A stretch of DNA of 64,000 nucleotides from Cryptomeria japonica (GCF_030272615.1 NC_081409.1:470264573-470328572), one strand, 5' to 3'; positions 23,282 to 34,479 are shown, numbered from the stretch's first letter. The notes: a model not told the origin generated them from the letters alone. A program made the numbers and translations.

Positions 23282-23866
23282 CTATGGATAATCTTCAACC
23301 CTGAATGTATTTATCCCCGTGTCTACAAAACAAGTCATGTTTTCATCAAATTGTGTTGCATCCACCATCATATATGGTACCCTAGATTCTCTTTTAACCT
23401 TTACATTTTTACCATCAATGCAAAAGGTAGCATAAGATAGGTCACATTGAAAACTTCCCCCCCTAGAGGCACTCCACTTTCTTGACAATAACATCCCATA
23501 ATGTGGTGGAATATCTACAACTAGGACACTTATAGTTAATTCTTTCTTGGGGAAAGCAACAAGTTTATAAGGTAGTGCCTTTATAGTTCCTATCACAGAC
23601 ACTTTTCTTGAATCCATAGCACAACATCTTCCATGAGGAGTATCTACTTTCAAACCCATGGACTGCATTAGCCTTACTGGAATAACATTATTTGAGGCCC
23701 TAGAATCAATCATACAATTCTTCAAGACTCCTCCATTTATAATAACAATCAGAAAAAAAGGGTCTAAATTGTTAGGGCTCTCACCTACTGTATCTTCAAG
23801 ATAAATTTGGGGAATCTGAGAAACCATTCCCTTTAACTCTTTATCCTTTGTTTCATTTTTAATCAT
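23282..23866 (-). pseudogene. pol: Aspartic protease of element B
   Basis: Open for 194 codons. Active-site segment CMIDSRASNNVIPVRLMQSM has Arg for the Gly of DSG. Downstream are SVLVVDIPPHYGMLLSRKWS and LSYATFCIDGKNVKV, the conserved far half of this protease type. It would mature the polyprotein; the D-S-R active site argues against activity. A stop separates it from the extra RNase H. Confidence 0.85.
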
Positions 23867-24060
23867 TCATTCCTTTACATTATGAGATACATTCTCATTT
23901 TCAATTTCAATAGAATGAGAAACAGCCTTGACCCAAGCCATGGCTTTCTCCCTATGCTCTTCAATTCCTAACATCTCTTGCAAAGGAACCTTAACTGTAA
24001 TCTAAGAAAGCAACTGAAGCATATCCATAGGTGTGTAATTTGCTAATTCAAGTGACATAC

Positions 24061-24345
24061 CTAATTGTTCTTCATATTTCTTTGGTTTGTTCCTTCAATA
24101 TTTTGTGTTTTCTGCAAGTCTCCTTCAGTGAACGAAGCAGATATGTCAACCATCTTTTCTTTCATCTTAGGTGGAGAAGTTTTTTCAATAGGTTTCACAA
24201 CCTCTGCTTTCTTACTTGGCTCCTTTCTCTTGACCTCCTTAATTTTGATTGCATCTTTCCCTGATTTATCCTCCTTGACCTCTTTGCCTTTATTTTTTAA
24301 CTCTTTAACAAATAAACCTGAAGGCTTTCCTTTGTCTTTACCCAC
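24061..24345 (-). pseudogene. Lysine-rich gag/protease linker of element B
   Basis: 94 codons, extremely Lys/Glu-rich (repeated KGK, KEVK, KKAEV). It lies between Gag and protease in the sense strand and is probably the nucleocapsid/spacer part of Gag, since no CCHC knuckle is visible in B. Basic composition would suit RNA binding; that is inference. 23867-24060 has the same character with stops. Confidence 0.5.
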
Positions 24346-24921
24346 AATCTTGTTTCTTAATTGATAGTTTCTTTTTACCTAAGCTACCATAACAACTGTT
24401 ATTCTGGCAATATCTTCATCTGGTGGTCTTCTCAAGGACACATAACTCTCACCTTGTTCAACATTACACATTCCGTCATCAACAAATAACTCTTCATCAG
24501 AAAAAACTTGTTGATGATATGTTTCATTTATTTTCCTTTGATTATCTATATCAAAATCCTGAGTTTCAATGTCAGAATAATATTCTACTTCTCAAAGACA
24601 AGAAGAAATCATAAAACAATCAACATTTTCACCTTCAAATTTTTCTTCCTCTTCTTCATATGTCTCATCCTTGGCAGAAATAAATTGTGCTACAACACAA
24701 TATTGAGGTGAATGGGATGATTGATAAGAAACACACCAAGGTGTATCTTCCACCATGTTCACTATATGTTTTTACAGTGGGTCAAGAGTCTCCTTTTCTT
24801 TTTTACCCTTTTGTTGTTGAAAATGCTTTCCATCTTCCAATTTTTATTGTCAGGATAATCCTGTAATCTTGGTGGTCAATTAAGTTTATTAAACTATGGC
24901 TTTTCTGGTACAGATCTCTTG

Positions 24922-27188
24922 TCATTTTTTTGCCATAGTTAATTTCAAATCCTTCAAGGTATTAAGCACCTTGTCCCATCTTTCTTCCTCTTTAGGTTTT
25001 GTGCCTAAAGACTTTTCAACTTTATCTTTGGCACTCTTAGAAAATCTAGGATCCTCTCTACTTCCAAGCTTACCTGAAGCTCTTCTATTTCCTTCAACAT
25101 TTATAGCTATCCTAAATGAATCTCTCAGAGTTTGAGGATCCTTATCTCTAAGGATATATGTCATTTTTTCATCAAATGCATTCATATATGTGGTCAGACA
25201 AACATTATCATCCAACCTTAAAACTTGAAACAACTTATGCATAGCTTTATAAAATATGATATTGAAATCAAACACGTCCTCATTCAATGACTTCTTAATG
25301 TTATTGAACTCATTTAACTTGAAGCTAGGATTTGTTTTGTCACCATACCGCTCTTTGAAAAATCTCTCAAATTCTTCCTAGGAACTAATACTTGCAGTTG
25401 GTAGTCCTCTATACCAATCCCTGGCATCCTCTGTCAGAGATTACACAAATAATTTCATAAGAACATCCTCATGCTCCACCTCATAGTCATTCATCTTATC
25501 AATGAATTCCCATAGATGTTATTTTCCAATTATAGCATTATTGTCTACGAATTTACTAAATTTATCCCTTAAGTCATTTGGGATAACATTGGGATATCCT
25601 AGGATCCCATCAAAATGTAATTGCCTATATCTCTCTAGGTGAATAGGTCTTCTTTGAAATTACCCTGTTGCAGCTTGTCCTACAAAATTTGTTGTGGTAT
25701 TAGCTACAACAGCATCTATTTTGGTGCTAACCCCTACAAGTGTACTAAAATCTTTAGAAAATTGGGGTTGACTACTATTTTGAGTAGTCGCTTGGCTTTT
25801 CTGCCCAATAACTAGGACTCCAATGTTCTGAGTATCTTGGACATTTTGGGATGGAACACTCACAATTACTTTTGGTGTTGTACCAAAAATAGCATGATTT
25901 TTGGATGGGCCGACAATGAATGAAGCACTATTTAATGTTGAAAACTTAAGGAAATCAATTTTCCTTTTCCTCTCTGCATTTGAGACTGCCATTTCAACTC
26001 TCTTCAACTCTTTTGCAAGAGTTTCATTTTCTATTCTAGCTATTTCTAGCTTAATGTCAATTTGGGATAAATTTTGACTTAGATCTAGGATGTTCAAACA
26101 TTTTCTATCATCTATCTTAACACTAGATATCTTATATTTTCCCTTATCCAGATCTAATTTAGGAATCTCAATACTTGGCTGACTAAGATCTACTAACCTC
26201 TAGTTATCCATATTACCCTTAGCCTTTTCCTTTATGATATTTTTACATTTATTATCTAAAATCTCTCTTAAAACAAGGCCCTCAACATTAGGCTTATCAT
26301 TTTACTAATCCAAGGCTTTGAGTGTTGCTAATTGTCTTATCAGACCATCTCTCTCTATCATAGCTCTAATAACTTCATATTCCTTTTCTCTTTTACTTCT
26401 CAAATCTATTTGTTCTTGGATTTCTCTTCTCAATGTGTCTATATCTCCAAAAAGTTCTTCTCAATCTAGTAAAGTTATGTCAAATCTGGAAGTATCATCT
26501 AAATCAATCAAGTTCACATTATCTTGTTCTCATATTGACTCATAACCACAAGAAAAATTTGTTGGAGACCTGGAGGAGGAGGTACACCAATAGCATTTTT
26601 TCTTTAGTTACTTATACTTCTACTCCAACCTCTTGTCTTTTTTGAATACTGAACTTGAGTACATTCTTTTCTATGTGGTTGCATTTCTTCTTGAACAGGT
26701 GTATCAAATAAAGAATTGAAAAATCCTAAATTATCTGATTCAGAACTTTTAGAAGATGATGCATGAACCTTAGGAATAGGATTTAACTGTCACTTACTTG
26801 TATTCTTGTGCTTAGGCTTCCATGATGAGGGAGTGATGCTTGTATCTACATTTCTTCTTGTTCCCTGTCTCTACAGAGCTCCATGAAGCTCTTCCAATTT
26901 TTCTTCAGAATGCAATCTCATGTAAACTCTGGTATTCTTTTCTTTACTGATAGTAGTAGAGTCCTTCAAAGATTTGTTAGAATTATTCAAAAATATATGC
27001 ACTAGTGTAGAAACCTCAGGGTCACCACCCAAACTGCTTTGGGATATCAAATAATATACTGCTTGATAATCTTTGAAACAAATTTTTAAACCTTGTTCGC
27101 AAACTGGAATATCTTTCTCACAAAAATGTAGAAAACCTTTTTCATAGGAAAACATGAACCAAAAACACAAAACCACGAGCTCAAACAT
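24922..27188 (-). pseudogene. gag: Gag of element B
   Basis: The capsid core (about 24922-25640) shows RRPIHLERYRQLHFDGILGY, MKLFV then LTEDARDWYRGLPTASIS, EEFERFFKERYGDKTNPS and FYKAMHKLFQVLRLDDNV, matching the plant Retrotrans_gag pattern. Upstream frames (25660-26097, with a predicted coiled coil IDIKLEIARIENETLAKELK; 26871-27188) form an N-terminal extension of about 500 codons with stops and frame changes. The earliest frame starts about 80 bp from the primer-binding site, so the leader is very short. Gag would build the particle. Confidence 0.75.
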
Positions 27189-27268
27189 AAAATCATAGAG
27201 ATAATATGAAAACCTCTACTATATTTTGAAACAAAACCTCTTTAACCAAAGACTCTATACCATTCATA

Positions 27269-27286
27269 TCCTTAGCAGAGTCGCCA
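27269..27286 (-). promoter_or_regulatory. Primer-binding site of element B, tRNA-Arg-like
   Basis: The minus strand reads TGGCGACTCTGCTAAGGA five bases inside the 5' LTR. TGGCGACTC is the complement of a ...GAGTCGCCA tRNA 3' end, as in plant tRNA-Arg, the primer type described for Ogre elements. The second half departs from that tRNA, so the exact primer is unproven. Confidence 0.7.
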
Positions 27287-27291
27287 TTTTT

Positions 27292-30200
27292 TGTTGATGC
27301 CCAAAAATAGGTTTACACTGACACAAGGCAGAGACCAAGTTGTTTTCTTCTCAAGTATCTATGGAAAGCCACTTCCAACTGTTAATATTCTTTAGACTTG
27401 GACCAACAATAACAAGGATACAATATCCTTCTGCACTTTAGGCTCTGCAAAACCAAGGAGGGTGATCCCCATGCCAATTTGTGATTTCTATGCCACACTC
27501 ACAAATTACATATGAAACAAAGGAGATAATCTCATATAAAGACTCAACAGAAAAGGAGAATTCTTAGGAATGACAAATTCCTCAGTGATCCTCAACCAGT
27601 TCAGAGCATGAGATGATTAAAACACATGACAACATTCATGTAAATGAAAATATTTTGATATTCAACAAGTTATAGAAAACTAGTGGTCAGTTTGAACCGA
27701 AAAATCAACACCAAGGAATTCACTTAGCTATGATCAGTGTCTTATTCCATTGGGTACATGAATTCATATTGCATAAAGTGCATTTTGATAGAATTTATCT
27801 AACAACATATAAACCTAAGTCAATATTGCCTTGCAATACATCATATTCGCAACTCCAACCCAGAACTACTTATCAAAATCCCTGCAAATATCCCTACCAC
27901 TCTGCCATTTATTCAAGCATTTAATTATCCCCTTAGACCAAAGCATAAACAAAAATTCATACACCACAATAGTGCAATGAATGATAAAATCCTTGATAAT
28001 ATGCATTCAAAACATGACAGAACAATACAACGGAGAGAAATGGGTTTTAATTATATTTTTATTGAATAACTTGGTTGTCTCTATAAGAATACAATTCATA
28101 CATAACTCCTTCAAGAACCTACAAAATTACAGACATAAGACCCTTTCTATTTTGCTTCACCTAGACTTTGCTATTTAGAAATAGAAATTCAGAACACTCA
28201 AGGGACCAAAAATCTAAAACTCGTCTCATAGCCCTGAATTCCCTTCTATAAAAAACAAGGGAGAAAACAAGCCTCAAGCTAAAGAAGATACCTGTCATCT
28301 CAGAATGATTACACACAACTACATTTTGTTACACAAACATCCATCCCTGATTTCGATTACGTAGGATCAAAGTATGCATCCGCCTTCTTTAAAACTTATG
28401 ATGAGTATTACTGCAATTTATGTTATACAGGTTCAAAAATATCTGCCACTAGAAGACAAAAATAGTTATGCAAACTGTTTATAACCAATTCATCATTCAG
28501 ATACATACTACTCCATGCAATATAGTCTTCATCGAATGGCCAATTAAAACTCATGACATCATCAGGTTTTTCCTCGTAAGGGATATATTTAATGGCTACT
28601 TGGTTTGCCTCTCTTTCAAAATTTAAAAAAAATAATCCTGTAGCAATTATTTAATCCATGCTATCCTCCAGCATAGCCATATGTAGCCCTTCACATATCA
28701 TTTCCACCTAGGAATGGAAACCTTTATTTGTCCTTGCTCAAAGAGTTGCAATCTCGTTTGCAACTCCACATACCTTTTCTGAAATGCATTGTAGTCATTG
28801 AAAAGCTTATCAAACTTTCTTATCAGTTCTGCCTTTTCCAAAGCTTCTCTTTTTGCACTCTCATGTGGCAATTTAGCAACATCAACATTTAACTTTGTTG
28901 CCTCTACACTTGATGTGTCAGATGCTCTTTTTATAATAAGTCTTCCCCTCAAATTGGGGTTTAAATCACTAATGTTAGGTTTTTTATGTCCTTCCTCTAG
29001 TGCCCATATTGCCAAGGTTGCATAATCATCCACAAAATTTGATCCTTTTAATGCCAACCTTGCTTCTTCTTTAAAATTGAAAGACTGACCCTTTGACTTC
29101 CTGATTGCATCAAAAGCCACTGCATCTGCTATATCCCATTCTGGTAAGATCAAGACTCCAACCTGACTTATAATCTTCTTGCCTTCATCAACAGTGATTT
29201 CCTTAAATTATTCCCTCATCTCATTCTCTACTTCTTCTTTATTCTCATGATCCAATCTATCTGGCCTTTGGGCCTTCTTCTCAGCAATTCTTCTTTTGTA
29301 GTCCTCAATCTTCATCTTCCATACTAGTTGTAGAAAGGCTGGACTTGTCACAAAAGCATCATCCTCAAGGAACTTCTCACATGCCTCCTTTCTTGCATCT
29401 TTAAAATCTTTACCCTGGATATCCAAAGAAGTGAGATTCAAATCCAAATTAGGAGGCAAAGGAGGAACATCAAACTACATTTTTGTACTTGTTGCTATGA
29501 ACATATCTTCCTCCATTTTTTCTCCATCCTACCTTACAGGTGAAAAGGATACAGGCGATGGTGAAGGACTTATGTCCGAGTCTTCAAGATCAATGATCCC
29601 GATTCCTTGAAAAGGCTTGGTTTGTATTTTAGGGGAAGGCTCTGTACTCATCATCTTCTTACCCTTTCTCCTTATTGACCTTCCACTGTCATTGCTACTA
29701 TCATCTTCATCACTCATTTCTTCTCTTTCTCTTTTGTGAGAAGATTCATGAATAGGCCTCCTTCCTACCATGCCACCTAATGTCTATCATTGGTTGAGGG
29801 CTTCAATTGATCCAAGAAATTATCATACAGATTTCTTTTCATATAATCCATTTGTCCTGAATGTTTTTGTGAGGGAGCCATGTTTTGAAACTAGGGTTTT
29901 ATAGTATAACTTCAAATTGAGTAAGAAAAGACTAGGGATAACACAAGATTTAAATTATAATAGTAATTTAAACAGATTTCACTCTTCTTTGTCTAGCTCT
30001 TAACCACAGAACAAATTGAAATTCTTTTCTTACAACTTTATGCATAATTTATAACATCAAATCGTTATAAGAACAAATGAAGGAGCTCAGATAAACTTAC
30101 TGTTTCAATTTTTGCTAGAGAGATGGTAATTATGTGTTGCAAAGAGTTGTTTCAACCTTCTTCGACAGTAGGAAAATCTTCTAGATTGCTATGAAATCTT

Positions 30201-31251
30201 TTTTGAATTAAAAACAGCTTTTAAAAGTCTTTTTTTTCTACTTGGAAAAGAATGCGAATGTATCATCCACCATTACTACTCACACGAGTGAGACAATGAC
30301 TCTTAATTTGCATTTAAAAAAGTTTAAAACCTAACCACCAATCATCCTCCAAGTTGGCAAATCTTACGGACCAAACCATTCAATTTGACAGTTACTGTCC
30401 AATGTGGCAAGAGGGTCCACCCTTGGCATGACATGGCACATCCAACTCATCACCTTGCTTCGCCACCTTTAGTGACCCCACCATTTTCTTTTCCTGGCTC
30501 ACCTTGGACATGTGACATCATCACGTGATGTTGCGGTCCATAATTTCCTCGCATCTTTTCATCACGGGACTATGGAAACCGTTAGATCTATTCTCTATTT
30601 ACCTCTTGGCTAAACCAGTTACTTGACAAAGGCTGATAAGTCCTAATCACTTTTCTGACCACAATTAAAACATTATCACTTGATATAAGCACATGCAAAA
30701 ATATTTATTTTTAGTTACTTGGGTTTTAACCACTGGGAACCGATAACATCAAGCATTTTGAAAAGTCAAACCGCCAGCTCACCCTTTTTCGCCAAACATA
30801 TGTGGCATCATCTTGTGATGTTATGGTCTTTATCATCCTTGCACTTTTGACCATGGGGAAGTGTGAACCATCAAATCTATTCTATCTTTAACAACCAACC
30901 AAAATATTTAGGAATTTTGGACTTAGGAAAATATATGCATGGGTACAAACATTAAAAGGAGACGGACTATAGGAAAAATTTATGCAACTTAGGAAAATAA
31001 TTTCATAACCCAATCTAATGCAACTTAATGCTTAGGGAATAAAATGGCCCCGCCAACGGAATACAACCCTCGACCTTAATTGAGAAAAAGGTAACGAGAA
31101 AATATAAAAAGGCCCAAAGATTTTTCTTAATACCAAGACTTAATCAAGAAAGTCACAACCCCTAAAGCCCTAAACCATGAAAAACTTGATAGAAGGCATA
31201 ATAAAACCAGAATGACCAAAATTTTGCAAGACATAATTTTAGGTCCTATTA
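27292..31251 (-). repeat. 5' LTR of element B (3960 bp, internally deleted)
   Basis: Direct copy of 14946-19580 lacking a 657-bp segment. The break at 28709-28712 falls on TAGG, which also occurs at both ends of the segment in the intact copy (16394-16397 and 17051-17054), so the loss looks microhomology-mediated and happened after insertion. The outer edge abuts GAGTT. Confidence 0.92.
28480..29771 (-). pseudogene. LTR-encoded reading frame of element B, right copy (internally deleted)
   Basis: Unknown function. From ATG at 29769-29771 one frame runs to 28698 (358 codons) interrupted only by about three stops (one at 29529-29531, one at 29208-29210) and by no frameshift: MVGRRPIHESSHKREREEMS, IIDLEDSDISPSPSPVSFSP, KDFKDARKEACEKFLEDDAF, LVWKMKIEDYKRRIAEKKAQ, LPEWDIADAVAFDAIRKSKG, ALKGSNFVDDYATLAIWALE, AELIRKFDKLFNDYNAFQKR. 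The 657-bp deletion then removes the middle. The end domain (MSFNWPFDEDY) resumes by 28560. Agreement with the left copy in frame and composition supports true coding at the time of insertion. Confidence 0.62.
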
Positions 31252-31256
31252 GAGTT
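31252..31256. repeat. Right target-site duplication of element B (GAGTT)
   Basis: Perfect partner of 14941-14945. Integrase coding of element C resumes immediately after it. Confidence 0.93.
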
Positions 31257-31465
31257 CAGACCCAGGATTCAAGCAGGGAGATCTTGTCTTAAAATATAAT
31301 GAGGGAGCAGCTAGGCCAGGTCAACATGCAAAGTTTGATGGCTTGTGGGATGGACCTTTTCTCATAACCAATTGCAAGGGGTTTAATGCATTTTACCTTG
31401 AAAACATGCAAGAAAAGTCTCTCAAAATCCTAGTTAATGGATTTCATCTTAAACCTTTGTACTAA
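31257..31465 (+). pseudogene. pol: Integrase of element C, part 2 (C-terminal GPY-type domain and stop)
   Basis: Continues C's integrase in frame with 14945: PGFKQGDLVLKYNEGAARPG, KFDGLWDGPFLITNCKGFNA, SLKILVNGFHLKPLY, stop at 31463-31465. Uninterrupted here. The GPF motif and the HLKPLY end match the C-terminal domain of B (LGPYLI, LKLYFS) and D (LGPFVV, HLKKFYV). B split one coding domain into two halves 16.3 kb apart. Confidence 0.92.
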
Positions 31466-31697
31466 AGCATTTGTATTCCCATGTAAATAATGTATTTTTA
31501 CTATGCCTTTATTTATTAAATTATTATTCTTCACACATTGTAAGAAGCAAAAAGTAACCATAAGATATGCTATGAACAAGAAAAAGAGAGTCATTATATT
31601 ATATAGTAGTATTTTTTTACAATGCATTGAAAAGGCTCGTAACCTGTGGGTTTGTCAGATCAGGGTGGCAGTTTCTTGAGGTAGGATGTGCAATTCT
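31466..31697. other. Non-coding tail after element C integrase
   Basis: AT-rich. It holds a purine-rich tract (GAACAAGAAAAAGAGAG, 31574-31590) that could act as an internal polypurine tract, but no LTR follows it. Nothing else seen. Confidence 0.3.
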
Positions 31698-32860
31698 TTA
31701 ATCATCTTCTTGGTCCTCTTCCTCTTCCACAAGGAACTCATAGTCATCATCCTTATCATCTTCTTCCTCCATCCATTCGTGCCTTGATTCATTGTCTAAC
31801 CCTTGGAATATTGATACAAGCACCAGATGTGGAAGAATATGTGGCATTAGAATCTATGGGAAGATATAGTCTTGGAATTCACTGTAAAAAGTTGTGCGAG
31901 TTAGAGAAGGCACTATCAGATGGACTTGGAGGAGAAACTTAGCAGTGCACTCCACATGAAAGTGATGAGAAGACAACGACGTAGTCTTTAAATCACCTAT
32001 AAGTGGGTACCAATCCACATCCCCTCTGAAGAATATGAAGCGTTGCATGTCCAAGGCCAAAGGAAGACCTCTAAAAGGAACAAAATATTCCACAACATTC
32101 TCAAGACCACCCAAGTACTCTGATGGGAAGAGTATCTAAGTCAGCTCCATTTCCAGATAATCATTCATCCCAACATCCAGAAATGAAGCCACGAAGTGGG
32201 AGCAGATGTCTATGTTGACATGGTATCTATCTACATCATCAATAAAGTCCTCCCCTAGCACCCATTTAATAGCAGCAATAATCAAAGGGATTTTTGTTGC
32301 ATCATACTCTGCAACCTCCAGTCTGAAATGTTTCCTAAGAAAATGACTTGCACTTTGTTGCTAGTAAGCCTAACAAGAGTATCCATAACTCTAGAAACTT
32401 TGTCGCTAGGCTAGCTACTGTAGAAAAGAATGTCTAAAATGACATATTTATAGCTGATTTCCATCCCTAAGTAATAAATAAAAATCAAGTGTTGGCACCC
32501 TCGATCTTCGATGTAGTTGTCCTTTCTCATTACTCACATAGGTGAATGTAGTTGGGCCTGAGAGTTGTGTATGTCTTGTCCAGAGCCTCGAAAGGATTAT
32601 CAACATACTCAAACGAAATGCATATCTTCAAGTACACCTTGCCCAAGCCTAGTAAACTGCAGGACTATTTTGGCTCGTGTAAGCTTTGTTGGCCACGAAT
32701 GTTCTCCTTAATGAGTAGATCTATCCTGACAAGCATATCATTCCAAGTGGATCAGAATGACGTCTTAGTGGGCTGATATCTTTTTAAAAATGCAAATGGC
32801 AGTGCTTCTTCAAATTTTAGCATTAATGTTGCTTGGATAATGAGGTGGCATGTGTGTTGA
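31698..32860 (-). pseudogene. Antisense reading frame downstream of element C pol, acidic C-terminus, unknown function
   Basis: A long frame opposite to element C, decayed by stops. Readable blocks in order: ATLMLKFEEALPFAFLKRYQ, WNDMLVRIDLLIKENIRGQQ, GLGKVYLKICISFEYVDNPF, TLRPNYIHL, MEISYKYVILDILFYSS, ATKIPLIIAAIKWVLGEDFI, HVNIDICSHFVASFLDVGMN, then 31854-32114 (GGLENVVEYFVPFRGLPLAL and DVDWYPLIGDLKTTSLSSHH), and a very acidic end (EEEDDKDDD, then VEEEEDQEDD) closed by TAA at 31698-31700. The last three blocks share one frame. I do not recognise the family. Antisense ORFs between integrase and 3' LTR are known in Tat-lineage elements such as Grande and RIRE2, so this may be C's own cargo. 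Confidence 0.6.
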
Positions 32861-33011
32861 CACACTTATCATAAGTGCATCCTTTTTGCGCAACAATCTA
32901 GGCATGCGATACATTTAAGGAAGAAAGCCTCAAAAGTGCATGCAATATTTTCATTTTACATCTCAAGCACCAAAACCCTCTAGAAGTATTAGAAAGCTTG
33001 TATGTAGAGAA

Positions 33012-34470
33012 ATGGAGATGGAAGCAGGGACTTCTAATCCTTCCCAAGGCGAAATCTAGGTGGATGTGTATAGAGAAATTTCATATACATCCCATACTAT
33101 GCCCCTAAAGCTAAACTACCCCAAGACTAAGTCCAAATCAAAGACACACACCCGTGACCCATGGTGGTGATTGACTCATTTGAAGAGGTCATTGAGCCTA
33201 ACCTGCACAAGCAACCAAAAGCCCTTAGGGAGGCTATGTGTGCAAGAATGTTATATCATAGGAATGAGCCACAGTCTACGATATTCAAATTTGAGAATAG
33301 CGGAATTCATCAATTCTTGGTCCCCATGGTTCCACATTGTCCAGAGTTTGTTGAAATATGTGCACGCAGATTTGTGCCAAACCTCCTTTCAATACAGGGT
33401 TCTTCTTTTTTGGTTATTATAACCCAAGAAGCTATTTGAGACATGTTATATTGCCCTAGAATTGACATCACAGATATTTTTGACAAAGATGCTATGGAAG
33501 ATTATTGGTACTCCAGGTGAGACATCATCCCCTTTTGTCAATCCGTGTTAAATCAGAGATCTATGGTTGAACCTCCAAAGCTCCCTATGCCCTATAGTGA
33601 CTTAAGGCAAGATGACCTTAAATACATCGCCTCTACCATTGCATTCCTATGCGGTCATGATAATGACTAGGAGATCACCGCTCCCATGATGGGGTTTCTT
33701 TTCAAATGCCAGAAGCAGAAATAACCATTTCATTTTAAATTCTCTATTTTCACAGCTAGAGAAATGGTGAGGCAGTTGGCTAAGTTTGAGCAATCGTAAT
33801 GATTTAGGTTTGCCTCATTCTTGGTTCATTTGTTTGTACACTAGAATGCCACTTTCTTTAGTCAATTCATGCAATTGGCTACCCATGATGAGAAAAGGAG
33901 TAGGATCCCTGTGTTTGCCTGGACACCCATCTTATCAGCTACCTATGATGCATACCAATTTTTGGACTATTCTTTAGCTCCTGTCTTCCAAGATTTTGGT
34001 GTTATTCCTCAGGAGCCACTTGCTCGATTTTACCAGATTCAAGTGAATTGGATGTGTATTGAACACCCCCACTATGACTGGTTCTTGGGTAGAGATTTTT
34101 CTTTTATCTGGGTACATGGATTTTTTGAGGAACCCTTCCGCCTACCTGGGTAGAGATTTTTCTTTTATATGTCACTAAAAGAACCCTAGCCCTTGAAATA
34201 TTTTGGCAGTTGGTGGAGGTTGAGAAGGCTATAGGGTCAGGGAAACATGATACATCCATTACTAAAGAGCACGAGGCTATTGGCCCCCCATCATTATCGA
34301 ATGAAGGAGTATCGTACCTCCAAGTTGGTGCAACTCGGCTTGGTAGTAATTGATGATGTATGGAGTTATGACACGAATGGGTGTCTGTCTAGCAAATACA
34401 GAAAAATGCCATTAAGCATGTGCCACGAAGCTCGTGGGAGGGTCACACCAATCCACCAGTGAATAACCTA
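33012..34470 (+). pseudogene. Plus-strand reading frame divergent from the antisense frame, unknown function
   Basis: ATG at 33012-33014 begins MEMEAGTSNPSQGEI. After one frameshift near 33155 a single frame runs from 33161 to 34153 (331 codons) with stops but no frame change: SFEEVIEPNLHKQPKALREA, FVEICARRFVPNLLSIQG, MPYSDLRQDDLKYIASTIAF, RIPVFAWTPILSATYDAYQF, RFYQIQVNWMCIEHPHYDWF, IWVHGFFEEPFRLPG. Beyond 34187 another frame continues (QLVEVEKAIGSGKHDTSITK). The loss of coding by substitution only argues for a once-functional protein. No family recognised; overall shape (compact alpha/beta, Trp/Tyr-rich) does not match retroviral domains. Faces away from the antisense frame, about 150 bp apart. 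Confidence 0.6.
34086..34168 (+). repeat. 22-bp direct repeat pair inside the plus-strand reading frame
   Basis: The 22-bp sequence at 34086-34107 (TGGGTAGAG...CTTTTAT) recurs exactly at 34147-34168, 61 bp downstream, and puts the reading frame out of phase after LPG. It looks like a short templated duplication. Confidence 0.75.
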
Positions 34471-34479
34471 AGCCTTTAT

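Larger units (their letters stand above)
14946..31251 (-). mobile_element. Element B: 16.3-kb giant Tat-like Ty3 element with coding LTRs
   Basis: Two direct repeats (4635 and 3960 bp) enclose a minus-strand internal region of about 7.7 kb with the order primer-binding site, gag, protease, extra RNase H, RT, RNase H, integrase. A perfect 5-bp target duplication flanks it. Very long LTRs and a primer-binding site starting TGGCGACTC (tRNA-Arg type) recall Ogre elements of the Tat lineage. Unlike Ogre, whose additional ORF1 lies between 5' LTR and gag, B has only about 80 bp between primer-binding site and the first gag-like frame and carries a long reading frame inside the LTR. Scattered stops make it inactive. 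In the stretch I compared, the LTRs differ by about 6-7%. Confidence 0.93.

Noticed and set aside
14946-31251. A segmental duplication as the explanation for the 4-kb repeats around B
   Set aside because: The perfect GAGTT target duplication, the restored integrase frame in C and the primer-binding site next to the inner edge show they are LTRs.
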